Assembly: GCF_001678755.1 (NCBI RefSeq) | Contig: NZ_LZDS01000002.1 | Span: 1-64,000, forward strand | DNA from: Acinetobacter gandensis | GTDB lineage: Bacteria; Pseudomonadota; Gammaproteobacteria; Pseudomonadales; Moraxellaceae | Reading direction: 5' to 3' | Length of the DNA: 64,000 nt | Shown: in pieces, positions 20,980-28,671 of the stretch | Position numbering within the stretch: the stretch's first letter is position 1 | Layout: each line of letters begins with the position of its first letter | The notes under the pieces: model-generated | Seen by the model: only the letters and a program-made list of their open reading frames with translations | Told to the model about the DNA's origin: nothing | Databases searched by the model: none | Made by a program: the position numbers and the translations under genes

Positions 20980-21462
20980 TTATTGTAATTTCTCAATTTT
21001 CAATAAAATATCTTTATTTTCTAAACCACCTGCAAAACCTACCAACTTACCATTCGCACCAACGACGCGATGACATGGTGCAATAATTGAAATTGGATTT
21101 TTTCCATTGGCCGCACCTACCGCACGAACTGCCTTTACATTACCAATCTGTTCAGCAATTTGTTTGTAACTGCGGGTTTCACCAAAAGGAATGGTTAATA
21201 GCGCTTGCCACACTTTTTGCTGAAATTCTGTGCCAGAAAAATCGAGCGGCAAGTCAAATATTTGACGTTTTCCCGCAAAATATTCATTCAATTGCTTGGC
21301 TGTTTTAAGCAAAATCGGATGTTTGTGATCTTCAACTAAACTCGCCAAGCACACACGATCAGGCTTTTCATTTTCCCATAGCACTGCAACCAAAGCGGTT
21401 TCGTTTGCAACCAATTGCAGCTGTCCTACAGGAGAGTCTAAATATTGATATGACAATTGCAT
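20980..21462 (-). CDS. ogt: Methylated-DNA--[protein]-cysteine S-methyltransferase (Ogt-type)
   Basis: This suicide repair protein moves the methyl group of O6-methylguanine onto its own cysteine in the PCHRV motif (APCHRVVGANGKLVGFAGGL). The N-terminal domain is followed by FQQKVWQALLTIPFGETRSY and the helix-turn-helix AVRAVGAANGKNP. No AdaA Zn-finger domain is present, so it is a stand-alone Ogt/MGMT-type enzyme. I prefer ATG 21462 to a GTG at 21471 because GGTGG sits 5 bases before the ATG. Confidence 0.92.
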   Translation of the reverse strand: MQLSYQYLDSPVGQLQLVANETALVAVLWENEKPDRVCLASLVEDHKHPILLKTAKQLNEYFAGKRQIFDLPLDFSGTEFQQKVWQALLTIPFGETRSYKQIAEQIGNVKAVRAVGAANGKNPISIIAPCHRVVGANGKLVGFAGGLENKDILLKIEKLQ

Positions 21463-21502
21463 CACGGCCACCAGCTTTATTGAAAAGTTCAGTTTAGATT
21501 AT

Positions 21503-21820
21503 TCAGGACGATGATAATTTCATCAAGACTAATCCTGAAATAATCAGTACCGCAGCCAACATCCGCATTGCATTTGCTGGCTCACCAAGCACCACAATAC
21601 CCAAAATAAATGAACCGACAGCACCTATGCCTGTCCAAACCGTATAAGCCGTGCCTAATGGCAAACTTTTCATGGCATAAGACAATAATGCAAAACTCGC
21701 TATCATAAACACTATGGTGAGAATACTCGGTGTTAATTTGCTAAAACCGTCAGACACTTTCATGCAATAGGCCCAAACAACCTCAAGCAATCCAGCCACA
21801 ATCAATAACATCCACGCCAT
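21503..21820 (-). CDS. gdx: Guanidinium exporter Gdx/SugE, second copy
   Basis: A 105-residue small multidrug resistance protein with four transmembrane helices. It has Glu13 in GLLEVVWA, as in Gdx, plus MKSLPLGTAYTVWTGIGAVG and LGEPANAMRM. These are Gdx/SugE features and distinguish it from EmrE/QacE. Gdx proteins export guanidinium in exchange for protons as antiparallel dimers. It is very similar to the gene just upstream in the operon, and a terminator lies between them, so its expression depends on read-through or a weak promoter. Confidence 0.9.
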   Translation of the reverse strand: MAWMLLIVAGLLEVVWAYCMKVSDGFSKLTPSILTIVFMIASFALLSYAMKSLPLGTAYTVWTGIGAVGSFILGIVVLGEPANAMRMLAAVLIISGLVLMKLSSS

Positions 21821-21835
21821 TTTCTATACCCATAA

Positions 21836-21869
21836 AAAAAGCACAAAAGCGCGAAACACTTTTGTGCGA
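21836..21869 (-). terminator. Terminator between the two gdx genes
   Basis: Read on the minus strand, GCACAAAAG and CTTTTGTGC form a 9-pair stem, followed by seven T residues. It would reduce expression of the second exporter relative to the first. Confidence 0.75.
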
Positions 21870-21877
21870 TTTAAATA

Positions 21878-22195
21878 TTAACTTGAAGATAATTTCATTA
21901 AGATCAATCCTGAAATAATCAAGACTGCTGCCAACATCCGCATCGCTGTCGCGGGTTCACCGAGGATAAAAATCCCCACCAAAAATGAACCTATCGCACC
22001 GATACCCGTCCAAATAGTATAGGCAGTTCCCAAGGGCAAGGTTTTCATAGCATAGGCCAATAAACCAAAACTTAGGATCATAAAAAATAATGTGATTAAA
22101 CTCGGGCCGAGTTTTGTGAAGCCTTCAGACAGCTTCATTGAATAAGCCCAAATAATTTCGAAAATACCCGCGAAAACAAGAACAATCCAGGCCAC
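21878..22195 (-). CDS. gdx: Guanidinium exporter Gdx/SugE, first copy, riboswitch-controlled
   Basis: A 105-residue SMR protein starting MAWIVLVFAGIFE, with Glu13, MKTLPLGTAYTIWTGIGAIG and LGEPATAMRM, all Gdx/SugE signatures. I chose GTG 22195, because it gives the family N-terminus MAWI and has GGAGG 8 bases upstream. The ATG at 22210 overlaps that ribosome binding site. Two hairpins with ACGA loops lie directly upstream and form a guanidine-II (mini-ykkC) riboswitch. It was probably duplicated to give its neighbour downstream. Confidence 0.92.
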   Translation of the reverse strand: MAWIVLVFAGIFEIIWAYSMKLSEGFTKLGPSLITLFFMILSFGLLAYAMKTLPLGTAYTIWTGIGAIGSFLVGIFILGEPATAMRMLAAVLIISGLILMKLSSS

Positions 22196-22216
22196 GATGC
22201 CTTCCTCCATAGTAGA

Positions 22217-22280
22217 GTCAGGTCGTCCTGACGATTTTTCTTGCCCCTTCGATAGAAGGTTAAAGGGAGGTCGTTCCTCC
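22217..22280 (-). promoter_or_regulatory. Guanidine-II (mini-ykkC) riboswitch
   Basis: In transcript order, a first hairpin GGAGG-AACGA-CCUCC (22280 to 22266) and a second GUCAGG-ACGA-CCUGAC (22232 to 22217) both present ACGA in the loop. Paired ACGR-loop hairpins upstream of a Gdx/SugE gene define the mini-ykkC class. The 33-base linker has its own small hairpin. The CCUCC arm of the first hairpin can pair with the GGAGG ribosome binding site at 22208-22204, which suggests control of translation. The first loop has one more base than the second. Confidence 0.88.
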
Positions 22281-22445
22281 TGTGATGTTAGCCAGTATAG
22301 CAAATTTGCTGAATTTTAGGGCAACGCTTACAATTTTTGACCATTTTTAGTGCTTTGAATACGTTTTGATTACTATGCGCGCCCTGCTTTCGCTCCAAAT
22401 AAAAGCAGTTCATGCGTTTAACCGTATTTTTCGCCCATTTAAACC

Positions 22446-22480
22446 CAAAAAAGCACCATGAACATTCATTCATGGTGCTT
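22446..22480 (-). terminator. Terminator of the cop operon
   Basis: AAGCACCATGAA / TTCATGGTGCTT form a 12-pair stem with a 6-base loop and a T-run in the minus direction, 39 bases past the copB stop. Confidence 0.85.
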
Positions 22481-22518
22481 CGATTTAATTAAAATCGTTT
22501 AAGTCGGGTAGCCGTGAT

Positions 22519-23430
22519 TTAGAACTTCATTCGAACGCCTGCACCATACCACCAATCGGCTTCACTATCGGTCTTGGTTTGCCATGCCGTTTGCTTATCG
22601 CCTTTTTCATAGTGATAAGCAATGTCGACAAAAGGCATTATTTTCTTGCTAATTTCGTAGCGTGTTTCTACACCGAGCCAAACATCATTTAAGCCTGTCT
22701 TTTGGGCATAACGTGAGTCATCGCTAAATACCACATTCATATTTAAATAAGGCTGCGTAATTAGCTTTTGTGTCAGCAAAATATCGCGTTCAGTTTCCAA
22801 AGAAAAACTGACTTGATTATCCTGCCCGACAAAAAGATATGCATCGGTTTCAAAAAAATACGGCGCTAAACCGTGCAAACCTAAAGCTGCGTCATAACGT
22901 GATTTATCGCTGCTATGCTTTTGATCATAACGATAGCGTACGCCCGCCTGCACATCCCAAAAATCAGAAATCATGCGGCTATACATCGCCTGCGCAGCAT
23001 AATCTGCTTTGGCTGATTCTGCTTTATCGGCATGTAGCTTTAAAAACAGTTTGTTTTCATCCGTGCCAATGCGGCTTTCTAACTCGGATTTTAAAAACCC
23101 TTCCCCATCAGAATTGCTAAGCCAGCGACTATCAATTTCTGTGGATTGATATATTTGACCGCCGTGTTCTATACGATGGTCTGCCGTATGCGCATATATT
23201 TCAGTTGATGCAATCGGCAGCTCGACAGCATGTTCAGCATGTTCAGCATGATTGATTTGAGCGGAATCTGTGACAACGTCTTTGGCCAAATTTTGCATAT
23301 CAGACATGTCTCTCATCTGATGTGATGACATGTGTGCATCGGTATGTTCGCCCATCGCCCACAATGTTGAGGTCATGCTGCCCAAAGCAAGTGTTACAGC
23401 TGACAACGTGAAGGATTTAATGATGCGCAT
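22519..23430 (-). CDS. copB: Copper resistance protein B (outer membrane)
   Basis: CopB is an outer-membrane beta-barrel of plasmid- and chromosome-borne copper resistance systems. I place the start at ATG 23430, giving a signal peptide (MRIIKSFTLSAVTLALGSM through TLWAMG) with GGAGG 6 bases upstream. A His/Met-rich segment (HTDAHMSSHQMRDMSDMQ, later HAEHAEHAVE) comes first, then the CopB barrel with IEHGGQIYQSTEIDSRWL and a C-terminal strand WWYGAGVRMKF ending in Phe. Its start codon lies 14 bases inside the end of copA, so translation is coupled. Confidence 0.9.
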   Translation of the reverse strand: MRIIKSFTLSAVTLALGSMTSTLWAMGEHTDAHMSSHQMRDMSDMQNLAKDVVTDSAQINHAEHAEHAVELPIASTEIYAHTADHRIEHGGQIYQSTEIDSRWLSNSDGEGFLKSELESRIGTDENKLFLKLHADKAESAKADYAAQAMYSRMISDFWDVQAGVRYRYDQKHSSDKSRYDAALGLHGLAPYFFETDAYLFVGQDNQVSFSLETERDILLTQKLITQPYLNMNVVFSDDSRYAQKTGLNDVWLGVETRYEISKKIMPFVDIAYHYEKGDKQTAWQTKTDSEADWWYGAGVRMKF

Positions 23431-25168
23431 GTGAAGCCTCCGCTGTGTTCGCTGCTGGCTGGATTGGTTGTGCTGAAGAATTAGCCACATTTGCCACAAT
23501 CAATTTATGCATCATGCCTGCAGACATGTGATACAGCAGATGGCAATGAATCGCCCATTCGCCCAATTCATTTGCAGTTAACAATGCTGTGACAGTTTTT
23601 CCTGGCGGCACAATCACCGTATGTTTGTTCGGCATTTCAGAAGAGGCTTGACCATTTTCTAGCTGCATAAACATGCCATGCAAATGCATCGGGTGCGCCA
23701 TCATGCTGTCATTGACGAACTTCAATCGAATACGTTCGCCGTATTTGACTTTTAGCGGTTCAGCCTCACTGAATTTTTTACCATTCATCGTCCATAAATA
23801 ACGCTCCATGGTTCCGCCTAGGTGAATCACTAAATCTTGTGTCGGTTCACGGGTGTCAGGCTGCGCTTGCAAAGATTTTAAATCGCTGTATTGCAGTGCT
23901 TTATCACCGACAGGTGTTGACGCATTGGCCCACCCCATAACGGATGGTTCCGGCTTTGGCTTATTATTTTTAGCGACTGAGTGATGTACAGCATGATCTA
24001 GTGCAACTGCTTGATGATTCATTTTAGAGTGATCCGTATTTGGCATCGCATCATGATTCATTTTAGAATGATCTGTACTAGACATACTGCCATGTCCCAT
24101 ATCTTCCATTGTCAGTAGCGCACGAGGACGTGCTTCCGGCATATGAATTCCCGCATGCTGCGGCTGAGTTTCATCATGCAAAGTGCCGATGGCAAAACCG
24201 CTTCGGTCAATTGACTCTGCTTCAATCTGATAATGCGCTGCTTTAGGCTGTACGATCACATCGTAAGTTTCCGCAGCACCAATGCGGAACTCATCCACTG
24301 GCACAGGCTTAACCGGTTGACCATCAGCACTGACCACAGTCATTTTTAAGTTTGGAATACGTACATCAAAGAATGACATTGCAGCAGCATTTACAAAGCG
24401 TAAACGCACTTTTTCATTTGGCTTAAACAGACCTGTCCAGTTTTGTTCTGGCGTTTTACCATTGACCAAAAAGGTATAACCCGTCACATCGGACAAATCC
24501 GTTTTCAGCATGCGCATTTGATTCCACATCGAACGGTCTTTCCAGGTACTTTTCAAACCTTCGTGTTTAATTTGCTGCAATACGTCTTTGGCGGTTTCCC
24601 GTTGATTTTGATAATACTCAGCAGATTTTTTCAGATTTGCCATGATCTGTGCGCTAGACGATTCATGAAAATCCGACAGCATAACCACATAGTCCCGTTG
24701 TGTACTTTCGTGGGCAGTAATTGGTTGTTTTCCTTTAGGGTAAATCACCAATGCGCCATACAAACCGTCTTGTTCTTGACCTTTAGAGTGTGCGTGATAC
24801 CAATAAGTGCCGCTTTGGCGAACTTTAAATTTGTAAGTGAAACTACCGTCTGGTTGTATTTCATTAAAACCATTAAAGCCAGGCACACCATCCATCAGAC
24901 CGGGCAATAATAGTCCATGCCAATGCACCGAAGTATTTTGTTTTTTTAGCTGATTATGTACATGAATCACCGCATCGTCACCTTCTTCAAACTCTAAAAG
25001 CGGTGCAGGAAATTGACCATTCACACTGATTTTCTTGACCGCTTTACCGGTCAGATTAATGGTCTTCTCATCAATATTTAGATGATATTCTTTGACTGCT
25101 GCAAATACCCATGATGGCGAAAGCAGACACACCCCAAGAATGAGGCTTGATTTAAATTGAATAGACAT
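23417..25168 (-). CDS. copA: Copper resistance multicopper oxidase CopA
   Basis: CopA/PcoA-type multicopper oxidases act in the periplasm, oxidising Cu(I) and binding copper. The 583-residue protein has a signal peptide (MSIQFKSSLILGVCLLSPSW). Copper ligands are visible in VHWHGLLLPG, YWYHAHSKGQ, HPMHLHGMFM and HCHLLYHMSAGM, which give type 1, 2 and 3 copper sites. A Met/His-rich insert near residues 355-400 repeats the motif DHSKMNH. It follows the copL-like gene by 47 bases and overlaps copB. Confidence 0.95.
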   Translation of the reverse strand: MSIQFKSSLILGVCLLSPSWVFAAVKEYHLNIDEKTINLTGKAVKKISVNGQFPAPLLEFEEGDDAVIHVHNQLKKQNTSVHWHGLLLPGLMDGVPGFNGFNEIQPDGSFTYKFKVRQSGTYWYHAHSKGQEQDGLYGALVIYPKGKQPITAHESTQRDYVVMLSDFHESSSAQIMANLKKSAEYYQNQRETAKDVLQQIKHEGLKSTWKDRSMWNQMRMLKTDLSDVTGYTFLVNGKTPEQNWTGLFKPNEKVRLRFVNAAAMSFFDVRIPNLKMTVVSADGQPVKPVPVDEFRIGAAETYDVIVQPKAAHYQIEAESIDRSGFAIGTLHDETQPQHAGIHMPEARPRALLTMEDMGHGSMSSTDHSKMNHDAMPNTDHSKMNHQAVALDHAVHHSVAKNNKPKPEPSVMGWANASTPVGDKALQYSDLKSLQAQPDTREPTQDLVIHLGGTMERYLWTMNGKKFSEAEPLKVKYGERIRLKFVNDSMMAHPMHLHGMFMQLENGQASSEMPNKHTVIVPPGKTVTALLTANELGEWAIHCHLLYHMSAGMMHKLIVANVANSSAQPIQPAANTAEASHAHH

Positions 25169-25215
25169 GTTTTAACCTTGTGTTGAATAACGAAATAAAC
25201 GTCGTAAAACTCAGG

Positions 25216-25731
25216 TTAAATTTGAGGAGGCCGCAAAATTTCTTGCCAATGCCCTTTTAGATGTTGCGCTGTATATATGAATTTAGGTACATCATGATAT
25301 TCCGTCATCGAGACCGCTTGAACGTTAACTAAAGCAGCATCCATCAATGACGTGCTGAACTGACAATGCCACAAAGCACAGTCCTGACAGTCCATCTGTT
25401 CCATATTAGATTGGCTTTGCAGATTCATTTCATCGTAATGAGCTGCTTGAGTTGTTGTATGTTCAAGTTCGGCTGTTTGATGATGCGAAGGTATAACATT
25501 GTGTTTTACAAGCGGCTGATGACAATCAGACAGAATATGCGCTGAATCACCCTGCTGTTTGGCCGATACTATATCTGTCTTGGTATTCTGAGAAGTATAT
25601 TGTGCGTTTATCATTTCATTCATCATTTGCTGATGGATGATATTTTGCTGTGCAGCAACCACACCGCTCCAACCAATGACAAATGCCATCAGTAAAGCAA
25701 AGCTGAGGTGCTTACGCAAAATTAAAAACAA
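25216..25731 (-). CDS. Small exported His/Met/Cys-rich protein, CopL-like, first gene of cop operon
   Basis: The 171-residue protein starts with a signal peptide (LSFALLMAFVIGWSGVVAAQ). It is rich in His and Met (DCHQPLVKHN, PSHHQTAEL), has MDCQDCALWHC as a possible metal site, and ends in LRPPQ. It matches in position the CopL-type gene that precedes copAB in other Proteobacteria. The start is TTG at 25731, with AAAGGAG 6 bases upstream. Function is inferred: a copper-binding or copper-responsive accessory protein. A DUF2946-like relationship is possible. Confidence 0.65.
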   Translation of the reverse strand: MFLILRKHLSFALLMAFVIGWSGVVAAQQNIIHQQMMNEMINAQYTSQNTKTDIVSAKQQGDSAHILSDCHQPLVKHNVIPSHHQTAELEHTTTQAAHYDEMNLQSQSNMEQMDCQDCALWHCQFSTSLMDAALVNVQAVSMTEYHDVPKFIYTAQHLKGHWQEILRPPQI

Positions 25732-25750
25732 CCCTTACTCCTTTCATCAT

Positions 25751-25780
25751 CAGTTAATACACATCGCTGACAATTAACTG
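25751..25780. promoter_or_regulatory. Inverted repeat just upstream of the cop operon
   Basis: CAGTTAAT and ATTAACTG are perfect 8-bp arms separated by 14 bases, 19 bases upstream of the first cop gene. It could be an operator for a copper-responsive regulator or a leader hairpin. No regulator gene lies in the window to support either. Confidence 0.25.
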
Positions 25781-26130
25781 TGGAATCGATGAAATATCTC
25801 TGACTCATCATTCCGACTAGATCCTAATCATCACATATTCCCCATCATTTTGCACAACTTTCCTGTAAAGCTCAAAAAAAGGAATAAGAATTTGGCGTGC
25901 GACTTATGTCATATTACATCCACAATAAAACAGGAATTCGATCTGAATTTTTCAAAGCAACTTTTGAATTAACTTACTTATTGAGCGATTTTGCCAATCG
26001 TGTTGAAAAGGAATCACTCATCTATCACGGATCAATTGTGCAGTTATTCACAATAATTTTAAATTTATATACTTCAACTGTTAACACGGTACTAATCGTT
26101 TAATTAAAACAATAAAGTTATATTTTAAAC
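25781..26130. other. Intergenic region without a recognised gene
   Basis: An open frame of 68 codons (25897-26103, plus strand) exists, but it lacks a clear ribosome binding site and its composition follows the AT-rich background. I see no other gene. The cop promoter should lie at the low-coordinate end. Confidence 0.35.
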
Positions 26131-26165
26131 AGTACTTTTATTAACCATAGGTTAATAAAAGTACT
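26131..26165. repeat. Perfect 16-bp-arm palindrome
   Basis: AGTACTTTTATTAACC and its exact complement flank the three bases ATA. There is no T-run next to it, so it is not an ordinary terminator. It lies 26 bases from a second, classical terminator hairpin. Confidence 0.85.
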
Positions 26166-26190
26166 GAATTTATGCCACATACAGACAAAT

Positions 26191-26216
26191 AAAAAGGACT
26201 CAATTGAGTCCTTTTT
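26191..26216. terminator. Bidirectional Rho-independent terminator
   Basis: AAAAAGGACTC / GAGTCCTTTTT with a 4-base AATT loop. It lies downstream of rpe on the minus strand and could also end any plus-strand transcript from the intergenic region. Confidence 0.8.
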
Positions 26217-26275
26217 ATACTTCTTACGTCTAAATATTAAACTATTGATGTGCAATCGTTTACAATTTATGCAAC

Positions 26276-26332
26276 TTATCCATATAGTTATCGACATAGA
26301 TATCCATATAGTTACTCACAAAGTTATCCACA
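26276..26332 (+). repeat. Five DnaA-box-like 9-mers at exact 12-bp period
   Basis: Sites start at 26276, 26288, 26300, 26312 and 26324: TTATCCATA, TTATCGACA, ATATCCATA, TTACTCACA and TTATCCACA. The last is the perfect DnaA box and the others differ at one to three positions. The spacers are ATAG-like triplets. All lie in the same orientation in the intergenic region just beyond the rpe stop. Equal spacing of near one helical turn is the visible fact; DnaA binding is inferred. Confidence 0.7.
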
Positions 26333-26359
26333 ATCGCACAATGACTTAGACCTCAGTTC

Positions 26360-27046
26360 TTAGACAGACTGAGCACCAGCTTTTGCCAATTCAGAACGCA
26401 TTTCGTCAATTACAGCTTTATAATCAGGTTTGCCGAAAATCGCTGAACCAGCAACAAACATATCCGCACCCGCCTCAGCAATCTCACGAATATTTGCAGG
26501 TGTCACGCCACCATCAACTTCTAAGCGAATATCACGACCAGAAGCATCAATAATTTTGCGCGCTTGACGAAGTTTTTCTAAAGTCATTGGAATAAATTTT
26601 TGACCGCCAAAGCCTGGGTTAACGCTCATCAATAAGACTTGATCAACTTTATCCAATACATAATCTAAATAATGTAATGGTGTTGCTGGGTTAAAGACCA
26701 AACCAGCTTTAGCCCCACCCGATTTAATTAACTGCAGTGAACGGTCAATGTGATCTGTAGCTTCTGGATGAAAAGTAATGATATCCGCACCCGCTTCGAG
26801 GAAATCACCAATCATACGATCGACTGGTGAAACCATTAAATGCACATCAATTGGTGCTTTAATGCCGTATTTTTTCAATGCCTTACATACACCAGCACCA
26901 AAAGTTAAGTTTGGTACATAGTGGTTATCCATCACATCAAAGTGAACAACGTCTGCACCTGCTTCAAGAACATTTTCAACCTCTTCACCTAAGCGCGCAA
27001 AGTCTGCTGACAAAATTGAAGGAGCAATTAAGAATGGCTTGGACAT
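26360..27046 (-). CDS. rpe: Ribulose-phosphate 3-epimerase
   Basis: The enzyme interconverts ribulose-5-phosphate and xylulose-5-phosphate in the pentose phosphate pathway. The 228-residue TIM barrel has the full family set: [49 protein letters not shown] and EVDGGV, with metal-binding His and Asp residues. It is monocistronic; the DnaA-box-like array lies just past its stop. Confidence 0.97.
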   Translation of the reverse strand: MSKPFLIAPSILSADFARLGEEVENVLEAGADVVHFDVMDNHYVPNLTFGAGVCKALKKYGIKAPIDVHLMVSPVDRMIGDFLEAGADIITFHPEATDHIDRSLQLIKSGGAKAGLVFNPATPLHYLDYVLDKVDQVLLMSVNPGFGGQKFIPMTLEKLRQARKIIDASGRDIRLEVDGGVTPANIREIAEAGADMFVAGSAIFGKPDYKAVIDEMRSELAKAGAQSV

Positions 27047-27227
27047 GGAAAGAACCTGGCTTTGAAAAGGTAATAATTATGCCATTATAACAAAGAGTCG
27101 ATAAAGGCGCTTGCTGCTAGGCTAGCGCTGACTATACAAATTTAGGCGATACACAGCGTTGCATTTTTTTGCTTACATCAGCCCCCGTGACTTTGCTAAG
27201 TTATTACTCACCACAATAAAGACATGA

Positions 27228-27530
27228 ATGATGAAAACGACTACACAAATTAGTACCCCACAATCGACACGTATTGCCAAACGCTTAGTCAATCATTGGA
27301 AACACAAATTTGAAGTGACGGAAACATTATCTGATTCAACACCTGTATTTCAGATACAGCTTCACGCAGCCCTTGTAACGCTTAGTCCGCAACCTGAATT
27401 TCTAGATGTTTCTATCCTTAGCCAAGATGCATCTGCCGATTTAGAAAAATTAGAGAGTGTCGTATTAGATCATTTAATTCGAATGGGACAAGAACCACTT
27501 GAAGCAAAATGGAAAAGAGACAGCGAATAA
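27228..27530 (+). CDS. DUF2218-family protein
   Basis: A 100-residue cytoplasmic protein that fits the DUF2218 pattern: STRIAKRLVNHWKHKFEV near the start, a central strand pair, and LESVVLDHLIRMGQEPLEAKW at the end. Members are often found near iron or siderophore genes in other bacteria, but no such link is visible here. Function unknown. A second ATG directly follows the first. The stop codon lies in the loop of the terminator hairpin. Confidence 0.75.
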   Translation: MMKTTTQISTPQSTRIAKRLVNHWKHKFEVTETLSDSTPVFQIQLHAALVTLSPQPEFLDVSILSQDASADLEKLESVVLDHLIRMGQEPLEAKWKRDSE

Positions 27531-27545
27531 GGCTGTCTCTATTTG
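27516..27545 (+). terminator. Terminator overlapping the DUF2218 stop codon
   Basis: AGAGACAGC / GCTGTCTCT form a 9-pair stem with the stop codon in the 7-base loop, followed by ATTTGA. Confidence 0.6.
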
Positions 27546-27580
27546 AATGATGCGTTTAAATCCTTAAATTAGCAAGGTTC

Positions 27581-28657
27581 TTACTGATGCTGATGCGCTT
27601 GATAATTTCTCACTGCATCAATACGGGCTTTCGTTGCAGGATGTGATTCAAAAAAATCTGTCCACGATTTTTTATCTTTAGTTTCTGCTTTGCTCTGTTC
27701 CGATTCAGCTCGATCATGTTTTGCATCTTCTTTACGTTCTTCATCTTCCATACGCTGTAAGAAGTTTGCAAAGTGTGCTGTCGGAATATTTTGCTGGCTC
27801 ATGGTTTTCAGCGCATATAAATCTGCTTCAGACTCAAAGTCACGTGAATAACTTGCCCCGACCGCAGCAACGGGCAAGCTGGTCAAAATATCTGAACCAT
27901 CACCAGTAATCATCAACAAGATTATACTAATCCCAAGTCCTGAAAGGCTTTGCTGCAAACTATGACGCTGTACCAAATGCCCTTGCTCATGCGCCAATAC
28001 ACCAATCAGCTCAAAATCATCCTTAGCCATTTTCACCAATTCATCTGTCACGATAATGGTGTTATTTGGAATTGCTAAAGCATTTGCACCAATACTACCT
28101 CCACCACGAAAAATCAGTTTTGCTGGACGTTGTTCAGCAACTAAATGCTGGTACTTTTGCAAAAGTTGTTGTTGTCGTGCTTTGGAAAGCTTGGTCGGTT
28201 CAGTCATTTCTAAGACATATTTTTCAGCTTGATCGCCCCAACTTTTCATTGCAGTTTCAGGTAATTGATTTGCAACGACATGAGAAGCAACTGGAATCCC
28301 CCACTTAATCAGGATAAAGGCAAAAGCCACCACAAAAACCACACTAAATACAATCAGAGCAGGCGAACGTTCGAGCTTCCATACCGAATTCCAGCGACTT
28401 TTGGCTTCTAAATTAAACCATTCGGGCAAAGGTTGGTGAAAATCCAAACGTGCATCATTTTTCAATTCAATCACCGGTTGAATATCACCAAGCGCTCCAA
28501 TCAGTGTCATGTCTTTATAGGTATAGTGCTGAGTTTGTGCATATTGATCACCATAACGCACAATCACTGCATGCTCGCCATCTGCACTCACCTGTGCATC
28601 ATAAGGCTTAGAAATTTTCCCATCATAATAGGTTGCATTTACCACAGCTGTATTCAT
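27581..28657 (-). CDS. Membrane-anchored M48-family metallopeptidase
   Basis: The N-terminal 90 residues form a small domain (NATYYDGKISKPYDAQ). A transmembrane segment (PALIVFSVVFVVAFAFILI) follows, then an M48 peptidase domain with the zinc motif HEQGH in VLAHEQGHLVQRHS and the third ligand region FESEADLYAL. A charged C-terminal part ends in ESHPATKARI, which is typical of M48. I chose ATG 28657 with AGAGGTG upstream over a GTG at 28666. It lies 14 bases after the DUF898 gene and likely forms an operon with it. Confidence 0.88.
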   Translation of the reverse strand: MNTAVVNATYYDGKISKPYDAQVSADGEHAVIVRYGDQYAQTQHYTYKDMTLIGALGDIQPVIELKNDARLDFHQPLPEWFNLEAKSRWNSVWKLERSPALIVFSVVFVVAFAFILIKWGIPVASHVVANQLPETAMKSWGDQAEKYVLEMTEPTKLSKARQQQLLQKYQHLVAEQRPAKLIFRGGGSIGANALAIPNNTIIVTDELVKMAKDDFELIGVLAHEQGHLVQRHSLQQSLSGLGISIILLMITGDGSDILTSLPVAAVGASYSRDFESEADLYALKTMSQQNIPTAHFANFLQRMEDEERKEDAKHDRAESEQSKAETKDKKSWTDFFESHPATKARIDAVRNYQAHQHQ

Positions 28658-28671
28658 GCGTTTCACCTCTG

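Noticed and set aside
22288..22473. 61-codon minus-strand frame before the riboswitch
   Set aside because: It overlaps the cop terminator and the riboswitch upstream region, with no domain.
25897..26103. 68-codon plus-strand frame upstream of the cop operon
   Set aside because: No ribosome binding site, AT-rich composition and no recognised domain.
26248..26349. 33-codon plus-strand frame across the DnaA-box array, rich in Ile, His and Val
   Set aside because: The repetitive peptide is explained by the 12-bp DNA period. There is no clear ribosome binding site and the frame ends just before the rpe stop region.
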